From assembly GCF_014195635.1 (NCBI RefSeq), contig NZ_JACICC010000002.1:310001-374000 (forward strand): a stretch of 64,000 nt of DNA, given 5' to 3'. A model generated the notes under the pieces. The model was not told the DNA's origin. It did not search any database and worked only from the letters and a program-made list of their open reading frames with translations. The number at the start of each line of letters is the position of its first letter. Positions within the stretch are counted from its first letter, which is position 1. The position numbers were made by a program, and so were the translations under genes. This stretch comes from Pseudochelatococcus contaminans (lineage in GTDB: Bacteria > Pseudomonadota > Alphaproteobacteria > Rhizobiales > Beijerinckiaceae). Shown here in pieces: positions 22,003 to 31,607 of this stretch.

Positions 22003-23013
22003 ATGGCGGTTCGCGTAGCAATCAACGGATTCGGGCGTATCGGTCGCCTCGTCCTGCGCTCCATCGTCGAGAGCGGTCGCACGGATATCGAGGTGGTGGC
22101 CATCAACGCCTCCGGCCCGGTGGAAGACAATGCCCACCTGCTGCGTTTCGACTCCGTGCATGGCCGCTTCCCCGGCACCATCACCGTGGACGGCGACACC
22201 ATCGATGTGGGCAACGGCCCAATCAAGGTGACGTCAGTGCGCGATCCGGCGCTGCTGCCGCACAGGGAGCTTGGCGTCGATATTGCCCTCGAATGCACCG
22301 GCAGCTTCAACTCTCGCGACAAGGCTGCCGTGCATCTGGAAGCCGGGGCAAAGCGCGTCCTCGTATCCGCACCGGCGGAAGGCGCTGACCTGACGGTGGT
22401 TTACGGCGTCAACCAGGACAAGCTGACCCGCGATCACCTCGTCGTCTCCAACGCCTCGTGCACCACGAACGGGCTGGCGCCGGTGGCCAAGGTGCTCAAC
22501 GACGCGGTGGGCATCGAGACCGGCTTCATGACGACGATCCACGCCTACACCAATGACCAGCCCACGCTCGACCGCCGGCACAAGGATCTGTACCGCGCCC
22601 GCGCGGCGGCGCTGTCGCTGATCCCGACTTCCACCGGCGCGGCCAAGGCCGTGGGCCTCGTGCTGCCGGAGTTGAAGGGCAAGCTGGACGGAACGTCGAT
22701 CCGCGTGCCGACGCCGAATGTCTCGGTCATCGATCTTTCGTTCGTCGCCAGCCGCGAGACCAGCGTCGAAGAGATCAACGCCGCCGTCAAGGCTGCCGCC
22801 ACTGAAGGCCCGCTGAAGGGCATTCTCGGCTATACCGACCAGCCGAACGTGTCGATCGACTTCAACCACGACGCGCATTCGTCGATCTTCGCGCTGGACC
22901 AGACCAAGGTCATCGACGGCAAGTTCGTGCGCGTACTGAGCTGGTACGACAACGAATGGGCGTTCTCCAACCGCATGGTGGATACGGCTGTTGCTTTGGG
23001 CAAGCTGATCTGA
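22003..23013 (+). CDS. gap: Glyceraldehyde-3-phosphate dehydrogenase, type I
   Basis: 336 residues, typical length. N-terminal '[13 protein letters not shown]' binds NAD(P), and the catalytic Cys is in 'SNASCTTN'. '[12 protein letters not shown]' closes the protein. GAGGAG lies eight bases before the ATG at 22003; the open frame reaches back into tkt but that part is non-coding. It sits between tkt and pgk. Confidence 0.97.
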   Translation: MAVRVAINGFGRIGRLVLRSIVESGRTDIEVVAINASGPVEDNAHLLRFDSVHGRFPGTITVDGDTIDVGNGPIKVTSVRDPALLPHRELGVDIALECTGSFNSRDKAAVHLEAGAKRVLVSAPAEGADLTVVYGVNQDKLTRDHLVVSNASCTTNGLAPVAKVLNDAVGIETGFMTTIHAYTNDQPTLDRRHKDLYRARAAALSLIPTSTGAAKAVGLVLPELKGKLDGTSIRVPTPNVSVIDLSFVASRETSVEEINAAVKAAATEGPLKGILGYTDQPNVSIDFNHDAHSSIFALDQTKVIDGKFVRVLSWYDNEWAFSNRMVDTAVALGKLI

Positions 23014-23023
23014 GAACGCAGGC

Positions 23024-23049
23024 ACGGGGCGCCGTTGGCGCTCCGTTTC
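23024..23049 (+). terminator. Weak terminator-like hairpin after gap
   Basis: ACGGGGCGCC and GGCGCTCCGT form a 10-bp stem with one wobble and a GTT loop, followed by only TTTCC. Partial termination between gap and pgk is possible. Confidence 0.4.
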
Positions 23050-23130
23050 CAGAAGCAGTGCACGTTCAGTCCGGACCTCCGAATTGAACGCGGACTGCGG
23101 TACAAGATGGACTACTCGGAGTTAATGCCG

Positions 23131-24339
23131 ATGACGGCTTTCCGCCCGCTTGATGAGGCCGATGTCAAGGGACAACGCGTGCTGGTGCGCGTGGACCTTA
23201 ACGTTCCCATGGATGAACACGGTCAGGTGACCGACCGGACGCGCATCGAGCGCGCCACGCCTACCATTGCCGAACTGGCCGACAAGGGTGCACGGGTGAT
23301 CGTGCTGTCGCACTTCGGCCGTCCGAAGGGGCACGACCCGAGTGAAAGCCTGCGCCCGCTTGCCGAGGTCGTGACCGAGGTGCTGAAGCGGCCGGTGGCT
23401 TTCGCCGAGAACACCGTAGGGGAAGCCGCCGAACGGGCCGTCGCCGCGCTGAAGGATGGCGACATCGTGGTGCTGGAAAATACCCGCTTCCACGCCGGCG
23501 AGGAAAAGAACGATCCCGAGTTTATCCGGGCGCTGGCGCGTCTGGGCGATATCTACGTCAACGACGCGTTTTCCGTCGCGCATCGCTCCCATGCCTCGAC
23601 CGAGGGGCTGGCCCATCTGCTGCCGGCCTTCGCGGGCCGCACCATGCAGGCGGAACTGGAAGCGCTGACGAAGGGGCTGGAAAACCCGAAGCGTCCGTTG
23701 GTGGCCGTGGTCGGCGGGGCCAAGGTCTCGACCAAGCTGGCGCTGCTCGAAAATCTCGTCACCAAGGTCGATGCGCTCGTCGTCGGCGGCGGTATGGCGA
23801 ATACGTTCCTGCTGGCGCAAGGCATCGGCATCGGCAAGTCGCTGGCGGAGCATGATCTCGTCGGCACCGCCCGCCGGATTCTTGCGGCAGCGGACAAGCA
23901 CGGTTGCAGCATCATCCTGCCCGTGGACGCTGTCGTGGCACACGCGTTCAAGGCCGGCGCAGAGAACCACGCCTACGGCCTCGACGCCATACCGGCGGAC
24001 GGGATGATCCTCGACATCGGCCCGCAATCCATCGAGCGGGTCCGCGCGGCCATCGATGACGCGAGCACGCTGGTATGGAACGGCCCGCTCGGAGCGTTCG
24101 AGATCGATCCGTTTGATCGCGGCACGGTTGCGGCGGCGCAGCGCGCGGCGGAACGCACGAAAGCGGGCAAACTCGTGTCCGTCGCCGGCGGCGGCGACAC
24201 CATCGCCGCGCTGAACAAAGCTGGCGCGGCCGATAATTTCACCTATGTTTCGACAGCGGGCGGCGCTTTTCTTGAATGGCTGGAAGGCAAGCCGCTGCCC
24301 GGCGTCGCGGCGCTGGCGCGCAGCAAGAAGCTGGCCTGA
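23131..24339 (+). CDS. pgk: Phosphoglycerate kinase
   Basis: 402 residues from the ATG at 23131 (GGAG upstream). Signatures are '[16 protein letters not shown]', 'LSHFGRPKG', '[14 protein letters not shown]', '[17 protein letters not shown]' and the ATP loop '[16 protein letters not shown]'. Earlier in-frame ATGs at 23107 and 23125 have poorer context. Confidence 0.97.
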   Translation: MTAFRPLDEADVKGQRVLVRVDLNVPMDEHGQVTDRTRIERATPTIAELADKGARVIVLSHFGRPKGHDPSESLRPLAEVVTEVLKRPVAFAENTVGEAAERAVAALKDGDIVVLENTRFHAGEEKNDPEFIRALARLGDIYVNDAFSVAHRSHASTEGLAHLLPAFAGRTMQAELEALTKGLENPKRPLVAVVGGAKVSTKLALLENLVTKVDALVVGGGMANTFLLAQGIGIGKSLAEHDLVGTARRILAAADKHGCSIILPVDAVVAHAFKAGAENHAYGLDAIPADGMILDIGPQSIERVRAAIDDASTLVWNGPLGAFEIDPFDRGTVAAAQRAAERTKAGKLVSVAGGGDTIAALNKAGAADNFTYVSTAGGAFLEWLEGKPLPGVAALARSKKLA

Positions 24340-24384
24340 GCCATATCGCAATCCCCGGCTCCGGGATTTCAGTCCGGAGCCGCA

Positions 24385-24422
24385 CAAGTCTCATGCATCT
24401 TTGCAAGTCTGATGCATCTTTG
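24385..24422. repeat. Tandem 19-bp repeat between pgk and fba
   Basis: CAAGTCTCATGCATCTTTG (24385-24403) is followed directly by CAAGTCTGATGCATCTTTG (24404-24422), with one difference. It is one of several short tandem duplications in intergenic DNA of this window. No clear terminator is seen between pgk and fba. Confidence 0.85.
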
Positions 24423-24472
24423 AAAGCCTGCACATTGCTGGCAGCCCACATTTTTCGTTCAGGAGGACGACC

Positions 24473-25540
24473 GTGGCTCGCATTACCCTGAGGCAGCTTC
24501 TCGATCACGCGGCAGAGCATGGCTATGGCGTGCCCGCGTTCAACATCAACAACATGGAACAGGGTCTGGCCATTCTGGCGGCGGCAGATGCCGTGGATGC
24601 CCCCGTCATCATTCAGGCCAGCCGGGGCGCCCGCGCCTATGCCAACGACCGGGTGCTGGCGCGCCTCATCGACGCGCTCGTGGACATCTATCCGCACATC
24701 CCGATCTGCATGCATCTCGACCACGGCAATAACGAAGCCACCTGCGTCACCGCGCTGCAGAACGGCTTCACCTCGGTCATGATGGACGGCTCGCTCGAAG
24801 CGGACGGCAAGACCCCCTCCGACTACGATTACAACGTCGGCATCACCAAGCGCGTCGCCGACATCGCTCACTGGGGCGGCGCTTCGGTGGAGGGCGAACT
24901 GGGTGTGCTCGGCTCGCTGGAAACCGGCGAAGGCGACAAGGAAGATGGCCACGGCGCCGAGGGCAAACTGTCCCACGACCAGCTTCTGACAGACCCCGAT
25001 CAGGCAGTGGACTTCGTCAGGAAGACCAAGGTCGATGCGCTTGCCATCGCCATGGGCACCTCGCACGGGGCTTACAAGTTCAGCCGCAAGCCCGATGGCG
25101 AGATTCTGGCGATGAACGTCATTGAGGAAATCCACAAGCGCCTGCCGAACGTGCATCTGGTGATGCATGGCTCGTCATCGGTGCCGCAGGATTTGCAGGA
25201 TATCATCAACGCTCATGGCGGCGAGATGCCGCAGACATGGGGCGTGCCGGTGGAAGAAATCGTGCGCGGCATCAAGCATGGCGTGCGCAAGGTGAACATC
25301 GACACCGACAACCGCCTCGCCATGACCGGCGCGATCCGCAAGGTTCTGAGCGAGAACAAAGCCGAGTTCGATCCGCGCAAATACCTGAAGCCCGCCATGG
25401 ACGCCATGACGAAGCTTTGCAAGCAGCGGCTGGAAGAATTCGGCACCGCCGGCAATGCCTCGAAGATCAAGGTGCTGCCGCTCGACGTGATGGCGAAGCG
25501 CTACGCCTCTGGCGAGCTGGACCCCAAGTTTGGCAACTGA
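24473..25540 (+). CDS. fba: Fructose-bisphosphate aldolase, class II (Calvin type)
   Basis: Zinc-dependent aldolase, 355 residues, starting at a GTG with a strong AGGAGG six bases upstream. '[12 protein letters not shown]' near the start, the metal ligands in 'CMHLDHGN', '[14 protein letters not shown]', 'GTSHGAYKF' and '[11 protein letters not shown]' identify the FbaA/CbbA subtype. The stop codon lies inside a 17-bp tandem duplication. Confidence 0.96.
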   Translation: MARITLRQLLDHAAEHGYGVPAFNINNMEQGLAILAAADAVDAPVIIQASRGARAYANDRVLARLIDALVDIYPHIPICMHLDHGNNEATCVTALQNGFTSVMMDGSLEADGKTPSDYDYNVGITKRVADIAHWGGASVEGELGVLGSLETGEGDKEDGHGAEGKLSHDQLLTDPDQAVDFVRKTKVDALAIAMGTSHGAYKFSRKPDGEILAMNVIEEIHKRLPNVHLVMHGSSSVPQDLQDIINAHGGEMPQTWGVPVEEIVRGIKHGVRKVNIDTDNRLAMTGAIRKVLSENKAEFDPRKYLKPAMDAMTKLCKQRLEEFGTAGNASKIKVLPLDVMAKRYASGELDPKFGN

Positions 25541-25558
25541 GCAAGTTCGGCAACTGAG
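25525..25558. repeat. 17-bp tandem duplication across the fba stop codon
   Basis: CAAGTTTGGCAACTGAG (25525-25541) is repeated as CAAGTTCGGCAACTGAG (25542-25558), one difference. The first copy encodes the C-terminal KFGN and stop; the second preserves the same reading frame and a second stop. Confidence 0.88.
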
Positions 25559-25657
25559 CGGTCGATAGCTGACACGATGAGCCTCGCGGATCGTTTGTCC
25601 GTGAGGCTTGCCGCCGGGCAATATCTGACGGCGGAACGGCACTTGCCGGAGGTTTCG

Positions 25658-26611
25658 ATGCGCCTGTCTTACGTGATACCCTTCCTCTTGTCAGGCGTGG
25701 CATTTTCAGGCGTAGCGATGGCGCAGCCCGTTCAGATTCCCGGACCGCAAGGCCCTCTTGAGGCCGAGATGATCGCTGTCGAGAATGCCGATCATGCGGT
25801 CATCATCATCCCCGGCTCCGGGCCGACGGACCGGGATGGCAATGCCCCGTCGATGGGCATGGCGTCAAATACCTACAAGTCGCTCGCCGAAGAATTGGCT
25901 GCGAACGGCGTAGCCTCGCTGCGCATCGACAAGCGCGGTTTCTACGGCAGCGCGGCTGCAATATCCAACCCGAACGACGTGACCATCGCCGCCTATGCCG
26001 ACGACGTGCGTCAATGGGTTGAGCGGGCATCGAGCCTCGCGCCATGCGTCTGGATCGCGGGGCATTCCGAGGGTGGGCTCGTGGCGCTGGTCGCGGCGGA
26101 AAATGCGCCGAAACATCTTTGCGGGCTGCTCCTGCTGGCGACATCGGGGCGTCCCACCGGGCAGTTGCTGATCGAGCAGTTGCAGGCCAATCCGGCGAAT
26201 GCTTCACTCATGCCGGAAATCAAAGCCATCGTGGCCGATCTTGAGAGCGGCAAAACCCGCGATGCGGCAACCATCACGCCGGTTCTGCAACCGCTTTTCT
26301 CCGCCGGGTTGCAGCGTTACATGATCGACCTGTTTTCGTATGATCCCGTCGCGTCCGCGCGCAAGTGGCAAGGCCCGGCGCTGGTCGTGCAGGGAAGCGC
26401 TGACATTCAGGTGCGCCCGCGCGACGCCGATCTGCTCACGGACGCCCTGCCCAACCCGGAGCGCGTCGACTTGCCCCGTGGCACGCACATGTTGAAAACC
26501 GATATCGAAGGGCAGCCGCTCGCGACGTATACGGACGCCGCCCTGCCCCTGCACGCAGATCTGGTGCCTTCCATCACCCGCTTTCTGAAGAATACGCAGC
26601 CGCGCCAATAA
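25658..26611 (+). CDS. Secreted alpha/beta hydrolase
   Basis: 317 residues from the ATG at 25658 (GGAGG five bases upstream). A signal peptide 'MRLSYVIPFLL...AMAQ' is followed by an alpha/beta hydrolase: 'IIPGSGPTDRDGN' oxyanion region, 'LRIDKRGFYGS', nucleophile elbow GHSEGG, a late Asp in 'LVVQGSADIQV' and a His in 'LPRGTHMLK'. It probably acts on esters in the periplasm; the substrate is unknown. It follows fba by 117 bp and may be read with it. Confidence 0.8.
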   Translation: MRLSYVIPFLLSGVAFSGVAMAQPVQIPGPQGPLEAEMIAVENADHAVIIIPGSGPTDRDGNAPSMGMASNTYKSLAEELAANGVASLRIDKRGFYGSAAAISNPNDVTIAAYADDVRQWVERASSLAPCVWIAGHSEGGLVALVAAENAPKHLCGLLLLATSGRPTGQLLIEQLQANPANASLMPEIKAIVADLESGKTRDAATITPVLQPLFSAGLQRYMIDLFSYDPVASARKWQGPALVVQGSADIQVRPRDADLLTDALPNPERVDLPRGTHMLKTDIEGQPLATYTDAALPLHADLVPSITRFLKNTQPRQ

Positions 26612-26646
26612 TCTTGCAGATCGCTGGCGAAGCGTGCGCCGCGTTG

Positions 26647-26970
26647 TTACAGCAACGCGGTGACCCGATCCCGCAGATACACAGCCACAAGCACTTCCAG
26701 GCAACGTGGACCGCCCGGCCTGGCGGGATGGCGGGCGGAAATGCGCATCAGGTCTGCCAGCAGATGGTCCCGCTGGTCATCGGTCATTGCACGGCCAAGA
26801 ACAGCCAGCAGGTCGATATCGCTCTGCGGCCGCAATGATCCCGAAACCGCTGATGCATGTACATAAAGCGCCTGAAGAGACTCGCCCAGAACAGCATTCA
26901 AGATCGCCGATGCATCTGACATCTGGACGGTCCAGCCTTGTTCAGACCAGTCTTGTCCGGATATGTGCAT
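26647..26970 (-). pseudogene. Truncated AadA-like nucleotidyltransferase
   Basis: 107 residues match only the N-terminal nucleotidyltransferase half of aminoglycoside adenylyltransferase-like proteins: 'YVHASAVSGSLRPQSDIDLLAVL' with the G-S...D-x-D core altered to A-S, then 'LMRISARHP' and 'LEVLVAVYLRD'. The family is about 260 residues; the reading frame stops at 26647 and the neighbouring hydrolase gene ends 35 bp further on. The first residues contain an internal duplication (DWSEQGW). I infer a decayed remnant. An intact resistance function is very unlikely. Confidence 0.6.
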
Positions 26971-27018
26971 CGGCGACCTCGAAAAGCTTGGCTTATCCTC
27001 TGCTGGCCTCTGCTGGCA

Positions 27019-27660
27019 TCAGTTGGATTTGTCGCCCTTGCCGGTATCGGGCGCTGGCTTGTCGTCCTTCTTGCCGGCCAGGGCATCCAGCCGCGCCTGC
27101 ACCTCGGCCAGTTGCTGGCGAAGGGCTTCGAAATCAGCCGCACCGGGTGCAGGAGCTGTTGTTTCGGGCGCAGCGGAGCGCTGGTGCTGTTCTTCGGCCT
27201 TCTGGGCGAAAGTGGGCAGGAAAAGCCGCAACGCCTCGTTGAACACCGCAACATTGGAGCGCACCTGCTCCTCGATGGCATGAAAGGCCGCGGCAGGACC
27301 GAACGACTGGGAAAACTTCTCGCGCAGTTTCTGCTGCTCGCGGGTGAAGTTCTCTATGGAAAACTCCAGATAGCTCGGCACCAGCGATTCGATGCTGTCG
27401 CCGTAAATCCGGATCAACTGGCGGAGGAAGGCGACCGGCAGCAACGCCTGCCCTTCCTTGGCTTCCTCTTCGAAAATGATCTGCGCCAGCACGGAACGTG
27501 TAATATCCTCACCGGATCTGGCATCGTAGACGACGAAGTCCTCCCCCTGCCGCACCATGGCAGCAAGATCCTCAAGTGTCACATAAGTGCTGGTTCCTGT
27601 GTGATACAGGCGGCGGTTAGCGTACTTTTTGATAACCGTGGGTTCTTTCTCTGTCGCCAT
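27019..27660 (-). CDS. phaR: Polyhydroxyalkanoate synthesis repressor PhaR (AniA)
   Basis: Cytoplasmic regulator that binds PHA polymer and DNA and represses phasin and PHA genes. From the ATG at 27660 (AGGAAGG upstream) it has 213 residues: the DNA-binding PHB/PHA accumulation domain at the start ('IKKYANRRLYHTGTSTYVTLEDL'), then 'RSVLAQIIFEEEAKEGQALLP' and a helical region, ending in an Ala/Pro/Lys-rich tail. It is divergent from phaA. A CCTCTGCTGG tandem pair lies just past its stop (26997-27016). Confidence 0.95.
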   Translation of the reverse strand: MATEKEPTVIKKYANRRLYHTGTSTYVTLEDLAAMVRQGEDFVVYDARSGEDITRSVLAQIIFEEEAKEGQALLPVAFLRQLIRIYGDSIESLVPSYLEFSIENFTREQQKLREKFSQSFGPAAAFHAIEEQVRSNVAVFNEALRLFLPTFAQKAEEQHQRSAAPETTAPAPGAADFEALRQQLAEVQARLDALAGKKDDKPAPDTGKGDKSN

Positions 27661-27691
27661 GTGCCTTCCTACCGTCAATTCTCACTGTCAA

Positions 27692-27701
27692 CTGCTGGCA
27701 G
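27692..27701. promoter_or_regulatory. Candidate PhaR operator in the phaR-phaA gap
   Basis: CTGC-TG-GCAG is an inverted repeat 32 bp upstream of phaR. Paracoccus PhaR sites are CTGC-N3 or N4-GCAG, so the two-base spacer is off by one; autoregulation is plausible but unproven. Confidence 0.35.
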
Positions 27702-27894
27702 CCACCCGCGAATTGATGCAGGTCATTGCGCTGACATGTCGCCGGAGGACGATAGGCTGTTCGCGCGTCCGCGCAAACCTTTTTCGCATGAAACATGATA
27801 AGGCCCCGGCGCGAGGCAGCCAGCGGCCACGGTATCAATACTTGACGCATTATCTCCCATGCTCAAACTGGCATGGGGGGAGGAGTTTCACCGC

Positions 27895-27926
27895 CCATAA
27901 CGGGCACTTGCCATAACGGGCACTTG
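27895..27926. repeat. Exact 16-bp tandem repeat upstream of phaA
   Basis: CCATAACGGGCACTTG is present twice back to back (27895-27910, 27911-27926), 45 bp before the phaA start, so it is in or next to the phaA leader. The rest of the 310-bp divergent gap has no gene. Confidence 0.88.
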
Positions 27927-27970
27927 CCCGAAAGGACGTTGTCTACAACGCTCAACTGGAGAAAAATCCC

Positions 27971-29149
27971 ATGGCCTTCAAGGATATCGTCATCGTCGCC
28001 GCGACACGTTCGGCGGTCGGCTCATTCAACGGCGCTTTCGCAACCGTCCCCGCGGTCGAACTCGGCGCGCAGATCATCCAGGCCGCTCTCTCCCGCGCTG
28101 GCCTGGAACCCGGTGATGTGGACGAGGTGATTCTCGGCCAGGTGCTGACCGCCGCCCAGGGTCAGAACCCCGCCCGTCAGGCCGCCATCAAGGCCGGTAT
28201 CCCGATCGAGAAGACCGCATGGCTCCTCAACCAGGTTTGCGGTTCGGGCCTGCGCACGGTCGCCGTCGGCGCCCAGCAGATCGCCACGGGCGACGCCACC
28301 TTCATCGTGGCCGGCGGCCAGGAATCGATGAGCCTCTCCACGCATGCCGCCTACCTGCGCGCAGGCCAGAAGATGGGCGACCTCAGCCTGATCGACACCA
28401 TGATCAAGGACGGTCTGTGGGAAGCCTTCAACGGCTACCACATGGGCCAGACGGCCGAGAACATCGCTGCCAAGTTCGGCATCACGCGCGAAGAGCAGGA
28501 CGAGTTCGCCGTCGCTTCGCAGAACAAGGCCGAAGCCGCCCGCAAGGAAGGCCGCTTCAAGGACGAAATCGCCCCCGTCACCGTCAAGACCCGCAAGGGC
28601 GACGTGATCGTCGACACCGACGAGTACATCCGTGACGGCGCAACGCTGGATTCGCTCACCAAGCTGCGTCCGGCCTTCACCAAGGACGGCACCGTCACCG
28701 CCGGCAACGCATCGGGCATCAACGACGGCGCGGCGATCCTGATCGTCACGACCGCCGAGGAAGCCGAAAAGCGCGGCCTCAAGGTGCTGGCGCGCATCGT
28801 TTCGTGGGCAACGGCCGGCGTCGACCCCACCATCATGGGCACCGGCCCGATCCCTGCCGTGCGCAAGGCACTGGCCAAGGCTGGCTGGACGGTCAACGAT
28901 CTCGACCTGATCGAAGCCAACGAGGCTTTTGCCGCACAGGCCATTTCGGTCAACCGTGAGCTGGGCTGGGATACCTCCAAGGTGAACGTCAACGGCGGCG
29001 CCATCGCCATCGGCCACCCGATCGGCGCTTCGGGCGCGCGCATCCTCGTCACGCTGCTGCACGAAATGCAGCGCCGCGACGCGAAGAAGGGCATCGCCAC
29101 GCTCTGCATCGGCGGCGGTCAGGGTGTTGCGCTCACCGTCGAGCGCTAA
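27971..29149 (+). CDS. phaA: Acetyl-CoA C-acetyltransferase (beta-ketothiolase)
   Basis: Condenses two acetyl-CoA to acetoacetyl-CoA, the first step of PHB synthesis. The 392 residues have the acyl-enzyme Cys in '[12 protein letters not shown]', the '[17 protein letters not shown]' His motif, and the second Cys in '[12 protein letters not shown]'. GGAG precedes the ATG. It lies divergent from phaR and upstream of phaB but is separated from phaB by two terminators. Confidence 0.96.
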   Translation: MAFKDIVIVAATRSAVGSFNGAFATVPAVELGAQIIQAALSRAGLEPGDVDEVILGQVLTAAQGQNPARQAAIKAGIPIEKTAWLLNQVCGSGLRTVAVGAQQIATGDATFIVAGGQESMSLSTHAAYLRAGQKMGDLSLIDTMIKDGLWEAFNGYHMGQTAENIAAKFGITREEQDEFAVASQNKAEAARKEGRFKDEIAPVTVKTRKGDVIVDTDEYIRDGATLDSLTKLRPAFTKDGTVTAGNASGINDGAAILIVTTAEEAEKRGLKVLARIVSWATAGVDPTIMGTGPIPAVRKALAKAGWTVNDLDLIEANEAFAAQAISVNRELGWDTSKVNVNGGAIAIGHPIGASGARILVTLLHEMQRRDAKKGIATLCIGGGQGVALTVER

Positions 29150-29186
29150 ACCGCCGGTTGTTCTGATCGAACCTGCGAAAACCATA

Positions 29187-29219
29187 GAGGCTGGCGCAAA
29201 CGCGCCAGTCTCTTTTCTT
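29187..29219 (+). terminator. Rho-independent terminator 1 after phaA
   Basis: GAGGCTGGCGC pairs with GCGCCAGTCTC (11 bp, one wobble) around an AAAC loop, followed by TTTTCTT. It lies 38 bp past the phaA stop. Confidence 0.85.
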
Positions 29220-29234
29220 GAACAACGCAGAGAG

Positions 29235-29269
29235 CAGGAAAGCATACGGTGCTTTCCTGTTTTTCTTTC
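29235..29269 (+). terminator. Rho-independent terminator 2 after phaA
   Basis: CAGGAAAGCA pairs perfectly with TGCTTTCCTG and is followed by TTTTTCTTTC. It lies only 15 bp after the first terminator, so read-through from phaA into phaB should be very low. Confidence 0.9.
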
Positions 29270-29427
29270 AGAGACAATCAAACTGCAAAACAGGCAGGGC
29301 ACCGGACCGGCAAGACCATGCCAAGACACATATCAAGACCCACGCCAAAACCATGCCAAAACCATGCATTGACATCAGCAAAGTCGTTTCAACCCGAACT
29401 TTTCTTGTCACATGAATGTTAAATACA

Positions 29428-29438
29428 TTGCAGTGCAA
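29428..29438. promoter_or_regulatory. Candidate PhaR operator upstream of phaB
   Basis: TTGCAGTGCAA is a perfect palindrome that reads TTGC-N3-GCAA, close to the CTGC-N3-GCAG sites reported for PhaR. It is nested in a wider AATGTT...AACATT dyad (29415-29442). The 574-bp phaA-phaB gap (29270-29843) also holds CCATGCCAAAA tandem units (29341-29367), is AT-rich from 29400 to 29700, and shows no gene. Confidence 0.5.
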
Positions 29439-29843
29439 CATTAGCAAAACACGATATTCTGTCTTCTGCGTCATATGGTGAACAGTTGAAGCGTTTCCCG
29501 AAACCTATCGTTAACCATCTATCGCTATGTAAATTAATAGCTATTTTTCATATTCCCATCTTTCCGCATCGGGTAACGCGCCAAAGAGCATGCCACAACG
29601 TGTGTAAGGATATTGGCCATGCGGCAAGCATATCGCAGGTGCAAAATAACCAATCAGAGAAAATAATCGCTAATTTTGCGCGATAACAATAAATAATGAG
29701 ATGAACCGGCTTATTGTTCTGGTATTGTCGGAAGGCGGTGCTGCGGGGCCCTGGAGAATCAAACCATCGGTGTGATTCTGCCCGCCAGCATCGGCAAGCA
29801 GGGCAACCAATCCGCAAATTGTAAAAAAACGACAGGAATCACC

Positions 29844-30572
29844 ATGGCACGGGTAGCATTAGTCACCGGAGGCACGCGCGGCATCGGCGCAGCCATTTCC
29901 AAGGCCCTGGCAGAGGAAGGCCACAAGGTCGTCGCTAATTACGCCGGTAACGAAGAAGCAGCCGCGAAGTTCAACGCCGAGACTGGAATTCCGGTCATCA
30001 AGTTCGACGTGTCCGATCCCGTCGGGTCGGCCGAGGCGATCGCCAGGATCGAAGCCGAACACGGTCCTGTTGAAATCGTGGTCAACAATGCCGGCATCAC
30101 CCGCGACGGCACGTTCCATCGCCTGTCCTACGAGCAGTGGTCGCAGGTCATCCGCACCAACCTTGATTCCGTGTTCAACGTCACCCGCCCGGTGATCGAG
30201 GGCATGCGCGCGCGGGGCTGGGGCCGCATCATCAACATCTCGTCCATCAACGGCCAGAAGGGGCAGGCCGGGCAGACGAACTACTCCGCCGCCAAGGCCG
30301 GCATGATCGGATTCACCAAAGCGCTGGCGCAGGAAAACGCTGCCAAGGGCATCACGGTGAACGTCATCGCCCCTGGCTACATCGACACCGAGATGGTCGC
30401 CGCCGTGCCGGAAGACGTGCTGAAGAAGATCATCGCCACCATCCCGACCGGCCGTCTTGGCCGCGCAGAGGAAATCGCCGCCACCGTGGCATTCCTCGCA
30501 TCGGAAAAAGCAAGCTTCTTCAATGGCTCCGTGCTGACCGTCAATGGCGCGCAGTACATCGCCAACGGCTGA
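29844..30572 (+). CDS. phaB: Acetoacetyl-CoA reductase
   Basis: NADPH-dependent SDR that makes (R)-3-hydroxybutyryl-CoA for PHB. The 242 residues begin 'MARVALVTGGTRGIG' (cofactor loop), with 'NNAGITRDGTFHRL', catalytic Ser in 'INISSINGQKGQ', and Tyr/Lys in 'NYSAAKAG'. AGGA lies six bases before the ATG at 29844. It has its own promoter region and a strong terminator. phaC is not in the window. Confidence 0.96.
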   Translation: MARVALVTGGTRGIGAAISKALAEEGHKVVANYAGNEEAAAKFNAETGIPVIKFDVSDPVGSAEAIARIEAEHGPVEIVVNNAGITRDGTFHRLSYEQWSQVIRTNLDSVFNVTRPVIEGMRARGWGRIINISSINGQKGQAGQTNYSAAKAGMIGFTKALAQENAAKGITVNVIAPGYIDTEMVAAVPEDVLKKIIATIPTGRLGRAEEIAATVAFLASEKASFFNGSVLTVNGAQYIANG

Positions 30573-30580
30573 TCCTGTCA

Positions 30581-30618
30581 AAAAATCAGGGCGGGCTGCG
30601 ATGCGGCCCGCCCTTTTT
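30581..30618. terminator. Bidirectional terminator between phaB and gloB
   Basis: AGGGCGGGC and GCCCGCCCT form a 9-bp stem followed by TTTTT on the plus strand and preceded by AAAAAA, giving a U tract on the minus strand too. It serves the convergent phaB and gloB genes. Confidence 0.9.
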
Positions 30619-30650
30619 GATTCGGGCTTCGATCAAAAGCAATTGCTGCT

Positions 30651-31448
30651 TCAGGATCGATTTTTGCGCTCGCGCAGTTCCGCGAACACGGAAACAGCAT
30701 CCGCCCCATCGAGACCCACGGCCCGTGCAATCGCCGGATCGTCGGCACGCAGGAACGGGTTGAGCGCCTTTTCATCTCCCAGCCGCGCCGGAATCGTCAG
30801 GCGGCCCTCTGCCCGCGTTTGTTCGGCGGATGCGGCATAGGCGCGCAGTGCGGCATTGTCCCCGTCAAGCGAGAGGGCAAAGCGCGCGTTCGATAGGGTA
30901 TAATCATGCCCGCAATACAGCCGCGCCTCATCCGGCAGGTTGCGCAGCACTTGCAGCGCGCCCCACATGTCACCGGGCGAGCCTTCGAACAGGCGACCAC
31001 ACCCAAGGGAAAACAGGGTGTCGCCGGCGAACAGCGCCTCGTCGCGCGCAAACCAGTAGGCCACATGCCCAGCCGTATGCCCCGGAGTTGCGATAACGCG
31101 TGCTTCCAGCTCCCCGACCTTGACCGTATCGCCATCTGACACCGTCACGTCGACCAGCGGGATGTCATCTTTCTCCGCCAGCGGCGCGACGACACGCACG
31201 CCGGGAAAACGCTGTTTCAGCTCCGGGATGCCATCAATGTGGTCGGCATGCTTGTGGGTGACGAGGATATCCGTCAACGTCCAGCCTGTGTGGGTGAGCG
31301 CGGCCAGAACGGCTCCGGCCTCGGGCGCATCCACAGCGGCAGTCGCGCCGGTGGCGGGATCGTGAATCAGAACGCCGATATTGTCGGTGCGGGCCGGAAA
31401 GACCTCGATCTGTGCCGGTTGCTGTGCCGCCTGCCTGTCATCAGCCAT
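30651..31448 (-). CDS. gloB: Hydroxyacylglutathione hydrolase (glyoxalase II)
   Basis: Hydrolyses S-lactoylglutathione in methylglyoxal detoxification. 265 residues with the metallo-beta-lactamase metal motif 'VTHKHADHIDG' (Lys in place of the middle His of the usual THHHxDH), 'VIATPGHTAGHVAYWF', 'DTLFSLGCGRLFEG' and 'YCGHDYTLSNARFAL'. A divergent methyltransferase gene starts 160 bp away, a common alphaproteobacterial pairing. Confidence 0.94.
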   Translation of the reverse strand: MADDRQAAQQPAQIEVFPARTDNIGVLIHDPATGATAAVDAPEAGAVLAALTHTGWTLTDILVTHKHADHIDGIPELKQRFPGVRVVAPLAEKDDIPLVDVTVSDGDTVKVGELEARVIATPGHTAGHVAYWFARDEALFAGDTLFSLGCGRLFEGSPGDMWGALQVLRNLPDEARLYCGHDYTLSNARFALSLDGDNAALRAYAASAEQTRAEGRLTIPARLGDEKALNPFLRADDPAIARAVGLDGADAVSVFAELRERKNRS

Positions 31449-31607
31449 AGCCGTATCCTCTCGTCAGTCTTCGTCGATCATGCACGCCGTGTGACGTCAT
31501 GTTGCATCTACCATCTCGCTGCATCATGCCACGGCAACGCACTCTGTCGCCAGAACGATGCATGTCGGGGCTACGATTATGCCCGAAGATGATCTAGTCT
31601 GCGGCCC

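Noticed and set aside
19800-22322. Very long open frame antisense to tkt and gap
   Set aside because: A side effect of GC-rich codon bias on the opposite strand; composition is Arg/Gln/His-rich and it matches no family.
24434-24446. GCTGGCAGCC upstream of fba as a PhaR site
   Set aside because: It resembles the phaR upstream sequence but lacks the full CTGC-GCAG dyad, and fba is not a PHA gene.
29511-29518. TTAACCAT as a CtrA site upstream of phaB
   Set aside because: A single 8-mer without the paired half-site in an AT-rich region can occur by chance.
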